Shown in pieces: positions 38,701 to 48,330 of a stretch of DNA of 64,000 nt (positions are counted from its first letter, which is position 1; each line of letters opens with the position of its first letter). The DNA is from Progne subis subis (taxonomy: Eukaryota > Chordata > Aves > Passeriformes > Hirundinidae), in contig JAKJHU010000005.1 of NCBI GenBank assembly GCA_022316685.1, positions 12,502,707 through 12,566,706 of the forward strand, read 5' to 3'. The translations under genes and the position numbers were made by a program. The notes under the pieces were generated by a model. That model was not told where the DNA came from, did no database searches, and saw only the letters and a program-made list of their open reading frames with translations.

Positions 38701-41700
38701 TTCAGTTAATGGTGATGGATTATTTTTTCAACAGAAATTATTTAATGAACTCTGCTAAGCAACTGTGAGTATCTGGTGCAAGGAGCCATATATCATAGCA
38801 TATGATATTTTTAACAATCTTTCCAATCACTCTTAGTGGCATTATGAACAATGTCAGCATTAATTCTCTGAACCAGTTACTGGGGAGATGTTATATACCG
38901 GAGAGTGATACTAAGAAGGGGAGTTTATCAGTTTTTTACTCTTTTGAAGGGAGACCAACATTATGCGTCCATTTACTTTTTGGGAATATTTAAGACTTTG
39001 GTGATGCAGCTTGCTACATGCACAGTGACAAAAGATTCTAAACTGCCTGTGATGCAAAGAAACCGAAGGGTAAACAAGAAACAGCTGAGAATACAGAGTT
39101 CTGACTACGTGCGCTGTATCCAGAAGCTGGCCTTGCCCCCTCCAGGATGGCTAGACATTCTCTCCAGCCAAACTCCATCCTTTGTATTTCTTCTGGCAAC
39201 CACTGGAAGAAAAGATATCTGACTCTGACACACCACCATTATGATCAAAAACCATAACGGCTAAAGGAAGCCGCAGGAACTGAGAGGTTATATAAGAAAA
39301 TAGGAATGTATAATTCTATTTAGGGATCTACTGCTATAGCAGTAAGATCCTTCTTCCTTGCATTTTCTGAGGGTTTCATGATCATATGAAGTCAATGCAT
39401 CTTGGCAAGCCACTCTTATTTTACCACTTCCGGTTTATTTTACCTTAGTTCACAGTAGCTGATGCATCTAGTGTGTGTTGACATTTTCAAACCTGGACAG
39501 ATTTTTCAAGCCTGAACAGGAAAAAATCCTCTTGGATTTTATCTAGGTTGGTTTTGTGGGAAGGAGTTGGTTAAATAGGAGTTGGATCCTTTCAAATACT
39601 TCTGCTCTCACTACTGACATCCTCTTCCTCTCTGGAGTCAGCATGTGCCAGTAATAGCCAGAACAGATCCTCTGGTGTACTCTGGCCCCTTTGTTCCCTC
39701 GACAGAAGTTATAGCAAATAGCTAAATCATGGCTGAGACTAGCCGAGAAATGCGCCTATGATGAAAACAACTGTGTAGAGAAACAACTGGAATAGTTATT
39801 TTGTTTCTCATAAAAAAAGCTTTAGAAGTCACAGTGAAAATTATGGTGCTATGGTTTTCTGAAAAAGAGACACTTCTCTGTGTTGTTTCCAGTCCAGTCA
39901 GCTTATTAAAATTCTGCTCCTCACTGCTGAGTCCACTATACTGTCAGACAACAACATCTAATTGTTTGTGGTAACATAGTTTTCCTATTATTTTCTTCCA
40001 ATATTTCCTCCCTTAGTTCTACATTTGCCAGTGAGGAGTTTGACGGAGTTATGCTCAGCTAATTGAATTTTTTTCCTGTATTTTCTGTTCCATAATTATG
40101 TGGGAAATGTGATTTCCCTGAGGTGACTTTCCCATCAAAAAGTCTACTACCACTATGGAGAAGGGCCGTGGGGGGCGGGATAGGTAGGTAAGTGCAAAAA
40201 TAATTTATGACTTTTTTCCCTCTGCTCTTTCCAGCCTTGGGTGTATGTGTTCTCTCCCACTGGCATCAAAAATTTTAGCAGAATCAGAAACAGAGGTGCT
40301 GGCAAAGCTACAAGAATGTCACAAGAGTAGCAAGAACAGGAGGAGGAAGCATTTTTTTTTTTTTTTCCTGGGATTAATACAAAACTGAGGGTCTGTGAGA
40401 TCTCAGTTACAGAGTGAGAGAACAAATATTTACATTACAGATAAATTTAGACAGATACATTCTGTTGGAGGTGATTTTCAATGCAAAATGCTCTTTCTGC
40501 CAAACATTTCCAATTTCTCTATCTTTACCACTAGGAAACAATCAACTTTATTTTTCACAGCTGCTTTTTGAAAGTTCTGGATAATTTCACTTACGTAAAC
40601 CTAAAGAGCATTAAAGCTGAGATTTCAGACAGACTGATGCTCCAAGATGGGGAATCTCAATATCTTAATGTCTCCAGCTTGTGGCAAGTTGGCTGACAGG
40701 AGAGCGGAAGCTGAAAATTGAGGAGGTGAAGAATAGGCATGTTGAACCTCTGGGAGATTGTTCTTGCCTGTGACACCTCCTGTTAGAGGAAAATTCCAGA
40801 TAAATGGCATCAAGCCTAAGAACTGTGTTTTAGTTCCCCTAAATTAGAGTTTTTCAGTTTTTTCACTACCTTTCCCCCTTTCAGTTTTACAGCATCAATC
40901 TAGTGCATTCAGTGGCAGCATCAAGCCTGTAAAATGTGGGTTTTTTCTTTCTGAACTTGGCGCAGGGGTACTCAGGACAATGAAGGTAAAATTCCAGATA
41001 GGTAACAGATAGTCTGGCCTCAGTTTATAGAGGTTTATTGGCAGACATATCCTTTGTCAACAGCAGCAGTGTTCTACACAAATGCACAATATTAGGATAA
41101 TATTTTATTTTTTTAACTGTAGCTGAAATTCATCAGAGTTAGAGACAAAATGCTATGTAACTCATACCTGGCTCTACACAACCTGTAAGTTCTACTCACC
41201 CTTGTTTTCCAGTAGTTTGCTGAAATTCCATTTAGTTGCTTTACTGCCACTTCTTTATCTACCTGATATGAAGAATCTGACACATTCCTTTCTCTTTGAA
41301 ATTACCTGACCTTGATTAATTCCTTGGAGTATGAGAATGGTGGAAGAATAAGAAGTAGGAGTTTCAGGTAGCAGTCTTGGAAGTCTGCAGGAGCTGAGTA
41401 CACTTTGCTGGGCAAGTGCATCATCCAGGAGCCTTCTCTTGGGCTTTTCTGACTTTGACTCCATCTTTTCTGTGCTGAGTGTTACTGTGCTCCTTACAGT
41501 TTCCCACAAGTGCATGGAAGATATCAGAATATTTAGTGAGGAAGAAGAGTGTTCAGTGAAGGAGTTTTCTCAAGCTTGCTGCTTGAGGACACCTTTTAGG
41601 ACACTGAGGAAGGTCACTGAGTTAGTCTCAAAATGTGTCTGGAGCAGGGACCTTGAGTCCCCTGTGGGTTGACATTATCTAAAAGTTGCTGAATAGGATT

Positions 41701-41705
41701 GAAAA

Positions 41706-41753
<48 letters not shown>

Positions 41754-44700
41754 CCTTCTTACACAGTCTTTCTTATATAGCTCATAAAAATCAATTAATC
41801 TCTCAAAGCAATACTGTGCACAGTCCTGGTAGGTGATGTCTATGGCAGAGTTGAACCAGAAGCTGCGCAGAAGATGTGCAGAAGCTGGCTAATGAAACAA
41901 ACAGCTGCTTCATCCCAAGAAAGTAGGCAGGAAACCAGTTATTACAAGCCTCATGGCATGTGCCAACAGTTTTCAGGAAATACTACTGTCGTGTATTATA
42001 CCTTACACTTCCATTTTTTTTTCTTGTTTCCTGCAGCTTGTTAAATATACAACAGTTCTCCTTTTCCTCCCCCAGCAATGTACCAATGTTGGAAGTTATA
42101 TTTAATTTTTGTCAAGTTACTGTAGGCTTTTTATAATCACACAGTAGTGAAGAATAGGCCAGAAACAAAGTGAAGCGTATTTGCAGCGTATCATAAACCT
42201 TTCTCGTAACCTAAATATTTAGAAAGAACGGAGATGGAGGAGGATGCTGTACTTTATAAAACATGGAAAAGATAAGAAACAGCCTCCTTAGCATGCTGAC
42301 ATACTGCAGAAGTCTTTTTGCAGTAGCATGAGTGACCAGAAGGACTTGTTCCTTTTGTTCAGAAGGTATTTGCTGACTGCAGATGATTTAGAAAAGTAAA
42401 TGTTTATCTTTAAAAGAACAAGTGCCCAGCCAGTTCAATGGGAATAGGAAGGACTGCAGTTGAGAACCAACACCACTACTGCCAGTGATATAAAACTAAG
42501 TATTATCCAAAGTGGATCTTGAGGGATTCATTAGCACCCTGAAAACACCAATAGCTGTAACATTTTCCTTTAGAGATCACTGAAGCTGTGTGGACTGAAG
42601 GACAAGAAGCAAGTTGTGCAGTCTGTTGCTAAAAATGGCCTTCTGCTAAAACGCCCCTACAAATGCCTGGCACATTTTTAGTTTCCGCCTGTTCATTTTT
42701 TTTAGGTTGTTTTATTCTGAGAAATGCCTTTGCTTCAATTTTCATTTTATTTTATGCTATTCTCAGCTGTTTACTCGCTTTTCCTTTCATGTACTCTCTG
42801 TCTTGGAAGATGGACCTCCATCTTGGGAGCCACCAGAATAATTAAGGTGGAGATAATCAAGGATTTGTTGTGGGGCATTACAAGCAAATTTTCTGCTGCA
42901 ATCTGTGAAACTCAGGGGCAAGACATTGGATACCCTAAGTTTTTTGCTTTAATCTGTTTTCTAGGGACCTTCTCTCGGGCCTCTGAAATGTTTATATGTT
43001 TCTTTTAATTACTTTTTGTTTTTTTGGGTTTTTTTAACTCGTTTTCAGTAATTATCAAAACTTGGTGATGAATCAGCACAGCAAAGAGAATTTGCCCTGT
43101 GAGTTGCCAGGTAGAACCATAATTCACTGTGTAGCATGCAGGGAGGGGAGAATAGGTGTAGATGTTATCAGAGCTGTTTCATTCAAACATAGAACTACTG
43201 ACAGTTGTTCAAAGTCTGTGATATATTCAGAGCATTAAAGCAGCACTCTATTAGTGGAGATACAGGCTCACATCTGTTTGGATCATTACCTGATTCTTAA
43301 CATGTGAGTTTGGAAGTATGTCTTTCTCATAGACATCATTACCCTAGAAATTACCCTAATTGCCCTTCATTTTAACCCTAATACCATTATTTTTTGAGTT
43401 GGTTGAGAGCCTTCCTGGTGGCTGAACATAAATTTTCTGTTATCTGCTGTCACATTCACATTCTCATACCCAATTTATTCTTTTCTTTGCAGACCAGGAA
43501 AAATGTGATGATGATGATGAGATGGAGCGACTTTACAAGTCACTGGAGCAAGCAAGCCTGTCTCCCATTGGTGATCGTCGACTGTCAACTAAGAAGGAGC
43601 TTAGGAAGTCGTTTATCAAGCGTAGCAAAAACCCCTCCATTAATGAGAAACTCCACAAAATTCGAATGCTGAACAGTACATTAAAGGTGGGTCTGCAGAT
43701 CTTGCCAAAGGAAAACTTGAGAGAAAAAAAAAATGTTTCCCTGGAAAAGAAGCAGTATAGAACTCAACCAAATTCTAATTACATATTTACTGAAAGCCCC
43801 AGAGAATTTTGTTAAGTTTTTGAATTCTTTTTTTCTGCTTCATTGTGAATACTGATCTGTGTTATGTTGTTCAGTTTGAACTGGAAAACAGAGGCAATAG
43901 CTCAGGAGGGACTCTTCTTGCAGAACTTCCAGCCCATTTGGAAAATTTAATGAAGAAAACTCTTAGTTAACTGGAAAACTTGCAAGCACAGCTAAATGCA
44001 ATAAACAGGGGAGCCTTAAAAAAAGGAAGAGCAGACAAAGTACATTGATGATAAAGGACATGAAAATGACCCTGAGCCAAAAAAAGTTTTCCTTATGTGA
44101 TTATCAGAGAATGTACAGGATGTGCCAAAGCTATTGTAAAGACCTCCTGTAACTAAAATATTTTTAATAACAAAAGCATCCTGCTTTTATGTTGGAAATA
44201 TATCACGAACTGGAGGGGTACAGAGGTTCAGGAGATGTTCTATGAAAGGGCCAGTAAATTTGTCTGGCATATGGGAATTTATGAAGTGGTTTACTTGCCA
44301 GCATCAAGTTTCACAGGATTTCAAATCCTGCTTCTGAATGGTACTGAGGGAAGCAAAAAGCTTAACCATAGCCTTTATATCTTAAGGAGAAGAAAGAATA
44401 AAAGCAAACTTGGGGCTTCACTTGTTTCTTTTTGTATGCATTAAAAGCAGGAATTGAGTATATTATTTCAAACGGATATATTTGGCTTCGGGCACTGTCC
44501 ACTGGAGAAATGCATGTAAAATTGTTGGACTTGATGATCTTGGAGGTCTTTTCCAACCTTAGCAGTTCTATGATTCCAAAAACTTATCCCGTCAGCAGAA
44601 TCATTGGTTTGATTATTAGTTGCTTGGGTTTGGCACCTCGGCCTATGTTGAAATTCCTGAAAAGTACAATTGTAAAGGGAATTGGGAAGAGAGGCATTCC

Positions 44701-47457
44701 TCTTGTCTCCATATGAGACCTGGTGAAGTCTCTCCTTAGTATCAAGGAGTTTTCAGTGATGAGTCGGTGACTACAGAAGTATTCATTTGCATCAGCAATA
44801 AAGTGAGCCCCCCACACAGCAGAAAGTTAATTTAAAAGGTGTGCCTATTTTATAGGACAGGAAGCTACATACAGAAACGTTCTGCAAGGCTTTCCTTACA
44901 GCCTAGGAGCCTCACTAATCTAAGAACAAGTTAGGGCAAAATGGAGTTGTATTTTGTGGGACAGTCCCTTTCATTAGTATGAAGCTGAATGGAAGTCTTA
45001 ATGTCAGACATGAGCAAGGAGCATTGATTTAGAATGGGAGTATCATATAAGGTGTGATTTACCTAGGTTTATCTAACACTGGTATTTAATATAGAAAAAT
45101 AATTTTTGGAGTGTTCATAACATATAAAATGTGTTGATCTCTTTGGTTCTATTTGTTAGGGGTTTTTTTTGTTTGTTTGTTTTTTGTTTTTTTCTTTCTT
45201 CAAAGTAAGAAACTGGAGTATCGACAAGACAAATAAAAAAGCACAGACACTTTCTCGTAGACACAAACAGAGCTCTGTACCCAGCAGTATATAAGTTAGC
45301 CTGTCTGAAAATCAAGTGCCTGCAGTGGGAAAGTGCCATATTCTTTACATCAGTGGAATTACATGCTTTTAAAGTCAATTTTCTTAATGTATAATATAAG
45401 ACATAAGGTAATTGGAAATGATCTACTAGAAATTTAAAAATCAGGAATTTTTTGCTTCTGATCCATATGTACTCTGCTTTAATTAAAACCTTATTAGCCT
45501 GAGAAGTGATTTATGCAAGTCTCAATGCAATTTTAATTTTAGACTTTTGACTCCACATATTTAACAATAGATTAATGTTGCTGCCACAATATATCATTAA
45601 CAAAGCATGTTTTGAAGACTTTAGAAAAGAGGGAAGCTATGTGCAAATGCATCACAGTCTTAGTGAATATGGGAAATAGCTTTAGTGCTACAGGAGAAAT
45701 TCCATGGCATGACATTTTGTTGCCACATTTGTCCAATAGAAATACTCCTCTCCCTTCCATCTCCCTATCTCCTCTCTTCTCTTAAGCTGACTCCATATAT
45801 CCCTGCATCAATCCAGAAGTCCTTAAAAGGGCTGGCACTGGGTCTTGGGGGAAGAATGTGTGTAAAATACTGTTGAATGAGCTTTTTGGGTTTAAAAAGC
45901 AGCTGAGGGATCATCACAGAGATTGGAGTAGTTGAAGGTTCATTAGAGCAGTAGTGGGATATGGATATATAAACAGCTGATTGCTGCTATCAGAAGGTGA
46001 AATGAATGTGCAAGAGTGCTTTCAAGGCATTTTCAAGGCAGCCACCAGCACAGGCTGTCCTTGGGTGTGATGAATGTGTGGCAAGAGGAGAAGATGGTTA
46101 GAACTATTCCATCACTTTCACAAACAGGCTGGAGGGAGGAAGCCCAGCAAAAGTAGTCAAGTTTTGATGGTGCAGCATCAGTAAGAAATTACTGATCAGC
46201 CTCCAGTAAGAAATTATAGCTGCTAATAGGGGCTTCTCTGTTCTGTGGTCCATTGCACAGATAGGCAATATGGGCTGGAAAAGCAAAGCAGTTTGTTATG
46301 CCACAACATGTGAAGACATCAAAGAACATCAGTGTGGAAGGAGGATGTAATGAAGACAGAGCCAGGCTGCTTCAGTGGGACACAGTGACAGGGACAGAAG
46401 TGATGGGTTCAAACTGAAACACAGAAGGTTTCCCCTGGATATCAAGAAACACTTTTTTTTACTGTGCAGGTGACCAAGCGCAGGTTGTCCAGGGAAGCTG
46501 TTGAGTCTCTATCCTTGGAGTTATTCAAGAGTCATCTGCACACAGTCTTAGGCAGCCTGCAAGTAGATGGCCCTATTCGAGGAAGGGTTTTGGACCAAAT
46601 GACTTCCAAAGGTCCATTCCAAGCTTACCTATTCTGTAGTTCTGTGGCATGCAGAATCTCAGTGTCCCTGCATCGGTCACTGCTCACATCTTACAAGTGA
46701 ACCAGGGTGCCTGGTTCAATATGTAGTTGAGCTGCTCTTGCCTTAAGGTAGATATCAGATTTATTAGCAGAAGCCGGTGTAAGATGGCAATCACATGTAC
46801 TGTAGCCACTCTTCTGCCAGAGCACATATCCAAAATTATGTTCAGTCCAACTCCCAGAGAAGAGACATTTATTACATGGAATAAATGTTTTTTTTGAGGA
46901 AGTTAGAACAGCTGTGAATTACAGAAATAAATGCTGTTGTGTCTAGTTTCATGCAAGTACTGTCTTGTTGAGAGACAGCATAACAATTTATAATTTTCAC
47001 ATGAATCTTCTCTCATCAAGTTCTGTTAAGAAGCCTATAAAAATCTAGATTAAATCATAATTCATCTTTAACTGGGAAGGATTTTTGCTGTAGACGTAAC
47101 TTTGGTGACCTATGCTCTAAAAATGTGAGCAAGTTGCCAGGAGAATGGGTAATTGGCGATGTCCTTGTGACATGAATCTAATGTTCCCAGAGTGTTTTTG
47201 TTAGGGACAATTGTCTCAGCATTTTCTGTGCAAATAACAACTTGTTCTCTTCCTAGTGTAAGGAACATGACCTGGCCACAATTAACCAGTTGCTAGAGGA
47301 CCCAAAGTTGACAGCGGTGAAGTACAGAGAGTGGAGGAGCACAAACATCATGCTGGTCCAAGATATTTATCAGCAGCAGGAAGTCCAGGACATGTCCACA
47401 GAGAATAGTGAGGAGCAAGAGATGACTCCACAGCCAATCACTGAAAGTGCTATTTGA
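12219..47457 (+). CDS. IPCEF1: IPCEF1, interactor protein for cytohesin exchange factors 1 (nine exons, 5' partial, one frameshift)
   Basis: Joined exons: 12219-12255, 12919-13088, 20910-20983, 22121-22192, 25084-25145, 29197-29285, 35324-35691, 43493-43686 and 47257-47457. All have GT donors and AG acceptors, and their phases chain correctly apart from one extra base near 35524. The product has a PH domain (residues about 14-110 counted from the ATG at 12930), an acidic and proline-rich stretch (about 123-152), a Ser-rich linker, and a conserved basic, helical C-terminus. The ancestral frame gives about 405 aa from that ATG, close to the length of human IPCEF1 from the same Met. In the family, the PH domain binds phosphoinositides and the protein binds cytohesins (ARF guanine exchange factors) to promote ARF6 activation at the plasma membrane. 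As written the frame ends at TGA 35537-35539 after 223 aa. The 5' end is outside the window. Identification is from recognised protein similarity, not from a search. Confidence 0.93.
12828..12854. repeat. 11-bp perfect inverted repeat upstream of PH exon
   Basis: Arms CTAATTAAGGA (12828-12838) and TCCTTAATTAG (12844-12854) are separated by five bases, 65 bases before the exon b acceptor. In RNA they can form a short AU-rich stem where a branch point would normally lie. The TAATTA cores also match generic homeodomain sites. Confidence 0.6.
12919..13088 (+). CDS. IPCEF1: IPCEF1 exon b: start methionine and first half of PH domain
   Basis: The 170-bp exon carries an ATG at 12930 with A at -3. 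It encodes [19 protein letters not shown], then the first PH strands with the basic KKKEKG and NKWKKFW signatures and SLYWYSSQL. The Lys/Arg cluster in the beta1-beta2 loop is typical of PH domains that bind phosphoinositides. The donor is GTGAGT. In the human gene this Met is internal, about 28 residues after the annotated start, so either start is possible here. Confidence 0.95.
15659..15666. promoter_or_regulatory. Full CRE palindrome TGACGTCA (possible CREB/ATF site)
   Basis: An exact eight-base palindrome lies inside a patch (about 15480-15880) that is richer in GC and CpG than the surrounding intron. A single site is weak evidence for regulation. Confidence 0.25.
18336..18363. repeat. 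12-bp perfect inverted repeat, 4-base loop
   Basis: Arms AATTTAGATAGA (18336-18347) and TCTATCTAAATT (18352-18363) flank AGAA. A GGGAGCTCCC palindrome lies just upstream at about 18325-18334. No mobile-element context was seen. Confidence 0.8.
19414..19436. repeat. (TG)n microsatellite
   Basis: Eleven and a half TG units in the first large intron. Confidence 0.95.
20465..20511. repeat. TGTATTAT(T/C) imperfect tandem repeat
   Basis: Repeated TGTATTATTTGTATTATCTG-type units, about 47 bp, 400 bp upstream of exon c. Confidence 0.8.
20910..20983 (+). CDS. IPCEF1: IPCEF1 exon c: central PH strands
   Basis: The 74-bp exon encodes [19 protein letters not shown] followed by ECKKK, with the first two bases of a His codon at the end. 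The family pattern G-F-(I/V)-x-L-P-(D/E)-F and A-(S/T)-E-C-(K/R)-K-K is intact. The acceptor is an AAG (20907-20909). A TTCAG lies 20 bases upstream and would break the frame if used. The donor is GTAAGT. Confidence 0.93.
20984..22120 (+). other. IPCEF1: IPCEF1 intron c-d
   Basis: 1.1-kb intron ending in a T-rich tract and CTAAAG. No other feature was seen. Confidence 0.85.
22121..22192 (+). CDS. IPCEF1: IPCEF1 exon d: C-terminal PH strands and start of PH helix
   Basis: The 72-bp exon completes the His codon and encodes [19 protein letters not shown] followed by LEMN. The FYFAAE strand and the start of the closing PH alpha-helix are nearly identical to the IPCEF1/CNK family. The donor is GTAAGT. 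Confidence 0.95.
22193..25083 (+). other. IPCEF1: IPCEF1 intron d-e
   Basis: 2.9-kb intron with an (AT)n microsatellite at 23955-23977. No recognisable transposon was seen. Confidence 0.85.
23955..23977. repeat. (AT)n microsatellite
   Basis: Eleven and a half AT units. Confidence 0.95.
25084..25145 (+). CDS. IPCEF1: IPCEF1 exon e: end of PH helix
   Basis: The 62-bp exon encodes [20 protein letters not shown]. The Trp of the WLSKLG helix is the near-invariant Trp that closes PH domains. The donor is GTATGC, a weaker match to the donor consensus than those of neighbouring exons. Confidence 0.92.
28320..28513 (+). mobile_element. CR1 LINE 3' fragment
   Basis: It shows the CR1 3' end series: CAGTGAGGTTGGCAAACAC, CATCCCTGGAAACATTCAAGG, a degraded GGACTATATGGCC motif and a tail of ATTCTATGATTCTATGATC. 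It is truncated at 5'. Confidence 0.85.
28734..28776. repeat. Poly(A) tract, 43 bases with one G
   Basis: A run interrupted only by G at 28762. No gene copy precedes it. Confidence 0.95.
29197..29285 (+). CDS. IPCEF1: IPCEF1 exon f: acidic and proline-rich linker
   Basis: The 89-bp exon encodes [20 protein letters not shown] followed by [10 protein letters not shown]. The acidic CYSESE motif followed by PPPP matches the family. The second PPPP suggests an SH3/WW-type ligand, which is inference. It ends in phase 0 with donor GTAAGT. Confidence 0.93.
30856..31050 (+). repeat. (GGAGA)39 perfect polypurine pentamer array
   Basis: Thirty-nine consecutive GGAGA units occupy 195 bp without a single interruption. 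The 87-aa frame through it (RGEER repeats) is a product of the repeat and not a gene. The pure polypurine strand is the transcribed-RNA sense strand of IPCEF1. Confidence 0.97.
32723..32768. repeat. Poly(T) tract, 46 bases
   Basis: Uninterrupted T run in an intron, about 300 bp upstream of the ERV LTR. Confidence 0.95.
33078..33786 (-). mobile_element. Endogenous retrovirus solo LTR (probable)
   Basis: A CpG-rich 709-bp block interrupts AT-rich intron. Its ends are TGTCGTGGTG and CACCACCACA, near-perfect terminal inverted repeats of TG...CA type. The flanks are CTGTAG (33072-33077) and CTGTAC (33787-33792), a likely 6-bp target-site duplication with one change. The right end (TAAACCAAATAAATCAAC followed by the CACCACCA terminus) resembles that of the LTR at 61730-62268, which shows a minus-strand polyadenylation signal, so I place this one on minus too. 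No internal retroviral genes are present. Confidence 0.75.
33855..34278 (+). mobile_element. CR1 LINE 3' end
   Basis: It contains the CR1 3' series GGAATGGCTGAGAGAGCTGG, GGGGCTCAGGGAAGACC, GGTTGCCCAGGAAGGTGGTG and CTGGATGAACTTAAGAGTC, and ends in ATTCAATGATTCTATGA. It is truncated at 5', about 70 bp downstream of the LTR. Confidence 0.92.
35318..35323 (+). promoter_or_regulatory. IPCEF1: NAGNAG tandem splice acceptor of exon g
   Basis: The intron ends AAGCAG, so splicing after either AG gives exon starts at 35321 or 35324. These differ by one in-frame Gln codon. Confidence 0.55.
35324..35691 (+). CDS. IPCEF1: IPCEF1 exon g: Ser-rich linker, carries a 1-bp insertion and premature stop
   Basis: The 368-bp exon starts in phase 0 with [16 protein letters not shown] and runs to EEGDQPITF, where family members continue with a V-Q-(V/I)-H-S motif. 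Here the bases read TTC TGC GTA GCA GAT TCA TTC TGA, so the frame stops at 35537-35539. Removing the A at 35524 restores [11 protein letters not shown] and an open frame to SLAK at the exon end. That gives 367 bp ending in phase 1, which fits exon h exactly. The frame after the insertion keeps coding character. The donor is GTGAGC. Confidence 0.9.
35692..43492 (+). other. IPCEF1: IPCEF1 intron g-h
   Basis: 7.8-kb intron without a recognised exon or transposon. It contains a 45-base T tract at 41709-41753 and ends in a clear TTTTCTTTGCAG acceptor. Confidence 0.85.
41709..41753. repeat. Poly(T) tract, 45 bases
   Basis: Uninterrupted T run. Confidence 0.95.
43493..43686 (+). CDS. IPCEF1: IPCEF1 exon h: conserved C-terminal block
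   Basis: The 194-bp exon has an Asp-rich start ([16 protein letters not shown]), then [21 protein letters not shown] and [19 protein letters not shown]. This acidic-then-basic, predicted helical block is the best conserved non-PH part of IPCEF1. The cytohesin-binding activity of the family has been assigned to the C-terminal half. The exon begins in phase 1, which does not match exon g as written but does match exon g without the extra base. Confidence 0.95.
44505..44577 (+). mobile_element. CR1 LINE 3' tail fragment
   Basis: Short CR1 end: TTGGACTTGATGATCTTGG, AGGTCTTTTCCAACCTTAG, then AGTTCTATGATTCC. Confidence 0.85.
46335..46652 (+). mobile_element. CR1 LINE 3' fragment
   Basis: It matches the CR1 ORF2 C-terminus and 3' UTR: AGACAGAGCCAGGCTGCTTC, CCTGGATATCAAGAAACAC, CTTGGAGTTATTCAAGAG, GGACCAAATGACTTCCAAAG and GTCCATTCCAAGCTTACC. 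The octamer tail is degraded to ATTCTGTAGTTCTGTGG. Confidence 0.88.
47257..47457 (+). CDS. IPCEF1: IPCEF1 last coding exon i: C-terminus
   Basis: It encodes [20 protein letters not shown], then [21 protein letters not shown], a divergent acidic tail and the end ITESAI before TGA (47455-47457). The CKEHDLA...INQLL..DPKLTA..YREW pattern is shared with IPCEF1 and CNK-family C-termini. The tail after QQQ is poorly conserved, as expected for the family. The acceptor is CTTCCTAG. Confidence 0.95.
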   Translation, partial: CKEHDLATINQLLEDPKLTAVKYREWRSTNIMLVQDIYQQQEVQDMSTENSEEQEMTPQPITESAI

Positions 47458-48330
47458 TTAATGGCACATGGCAAGATTTTTCTCCACGGGTCTTCGCATA
47501 CAAGCAATTTAAGCTGCTGTATCTTGAGATTTGTTTTTTGCAAGTGTGCTTCAAAAGGAAAGCAACTTGTTCTCTAAAGTTTTGAATGTTCTTGCAGAAC
47601 TCTATTAATATCAAAAGATCCCAAAAAAGCACACCTGAACGTGGCCTGCGTACATACGACTTAATGTTTAAGAAAGCAGCAAAGAAATGTTTTTCAGTTT
47701 TTGGAGAAGAAAATTTTAAATGTCCAGCTCCTGAAGGACACAGAACTATGTAATATGTACTGTATAAATATGACAATCTTGGGATTGTTTTAACCATACA
47801 ATTTACCTTCAAATGAAGTTAAAATGATACCAACAGGATGTTGTCTACTCTACCTTTTTACCCTCTAAGGTAATCCGATGTATACATTTTTCATCTCTGA
47901 ACCCGTTTACTTTCACCACTCTACCAGTTTAAACTGAGACAAATGGAAGAGTAATGATGCATGAGTTGATATTATAGACAGCTGCCAGGCACCCTGTTCA
48001 GGCTCTGCCTGATGTTTTATGGGTTTCAAATTTATTTATGGTCCAGACCAAGAAGGTACTGTCTTTCTACATGAAGAAGAGGTCTCTCAGTTTTTGCTAA
48101 CATGTAATTTACTCTTCAGAGAGACAAGTTTCAACTTTTCTTATGGACTTGGCTGAATTCCTTGGAAGATTATGTTCTGTCTTATTTTTGACAATTGGAA
48201 GTATATAAGGTACAAGTTCATCCCAGAGTCCAGCTCAAGGAAGGTGATCATATTCACAAGCCAGAAGCTAAATAACTATACTCCTAATATGAACTGGGAA
48301 GCATAAAATAAAGTTGCAAATATTTTTGTA
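47458..48330 (+). other. IPCEF1: IPCEF1 3' UTR (end estimated)
   Basis: About 0.87 kb of AT-rich sequence follows the stop codon. A canonical AATAAA lies at 48307-48312, followed by T/TG-rich sequence suited to cleavage. A Pumilio-type TGTAAATA lies at 48327-48334 and ATTTA motifs lie at about 48385-48400, but these are in the mature UTR only if a later cleavage site is used. Confidence 0.65.
48307..48312 (+). terminator. IPCEF1: Polyadenylation signal AATAAA of IPCEF1
   Basis: Canonical hexamer about 850 bases after the stop, with a downstream T-rich element. It is the first convincing AATAAA on this strand after the coding end. Confidence 0.65.

Larger units (their letters stand above)
43687..47256 (+). 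other. IPCEF1: IPCEF1 intron h-i
   Basis: 3.6-kb intron with two CR1 3' fragments (44505-44577 and 46335-46652). No exon was recognised. Confidence 0.85.
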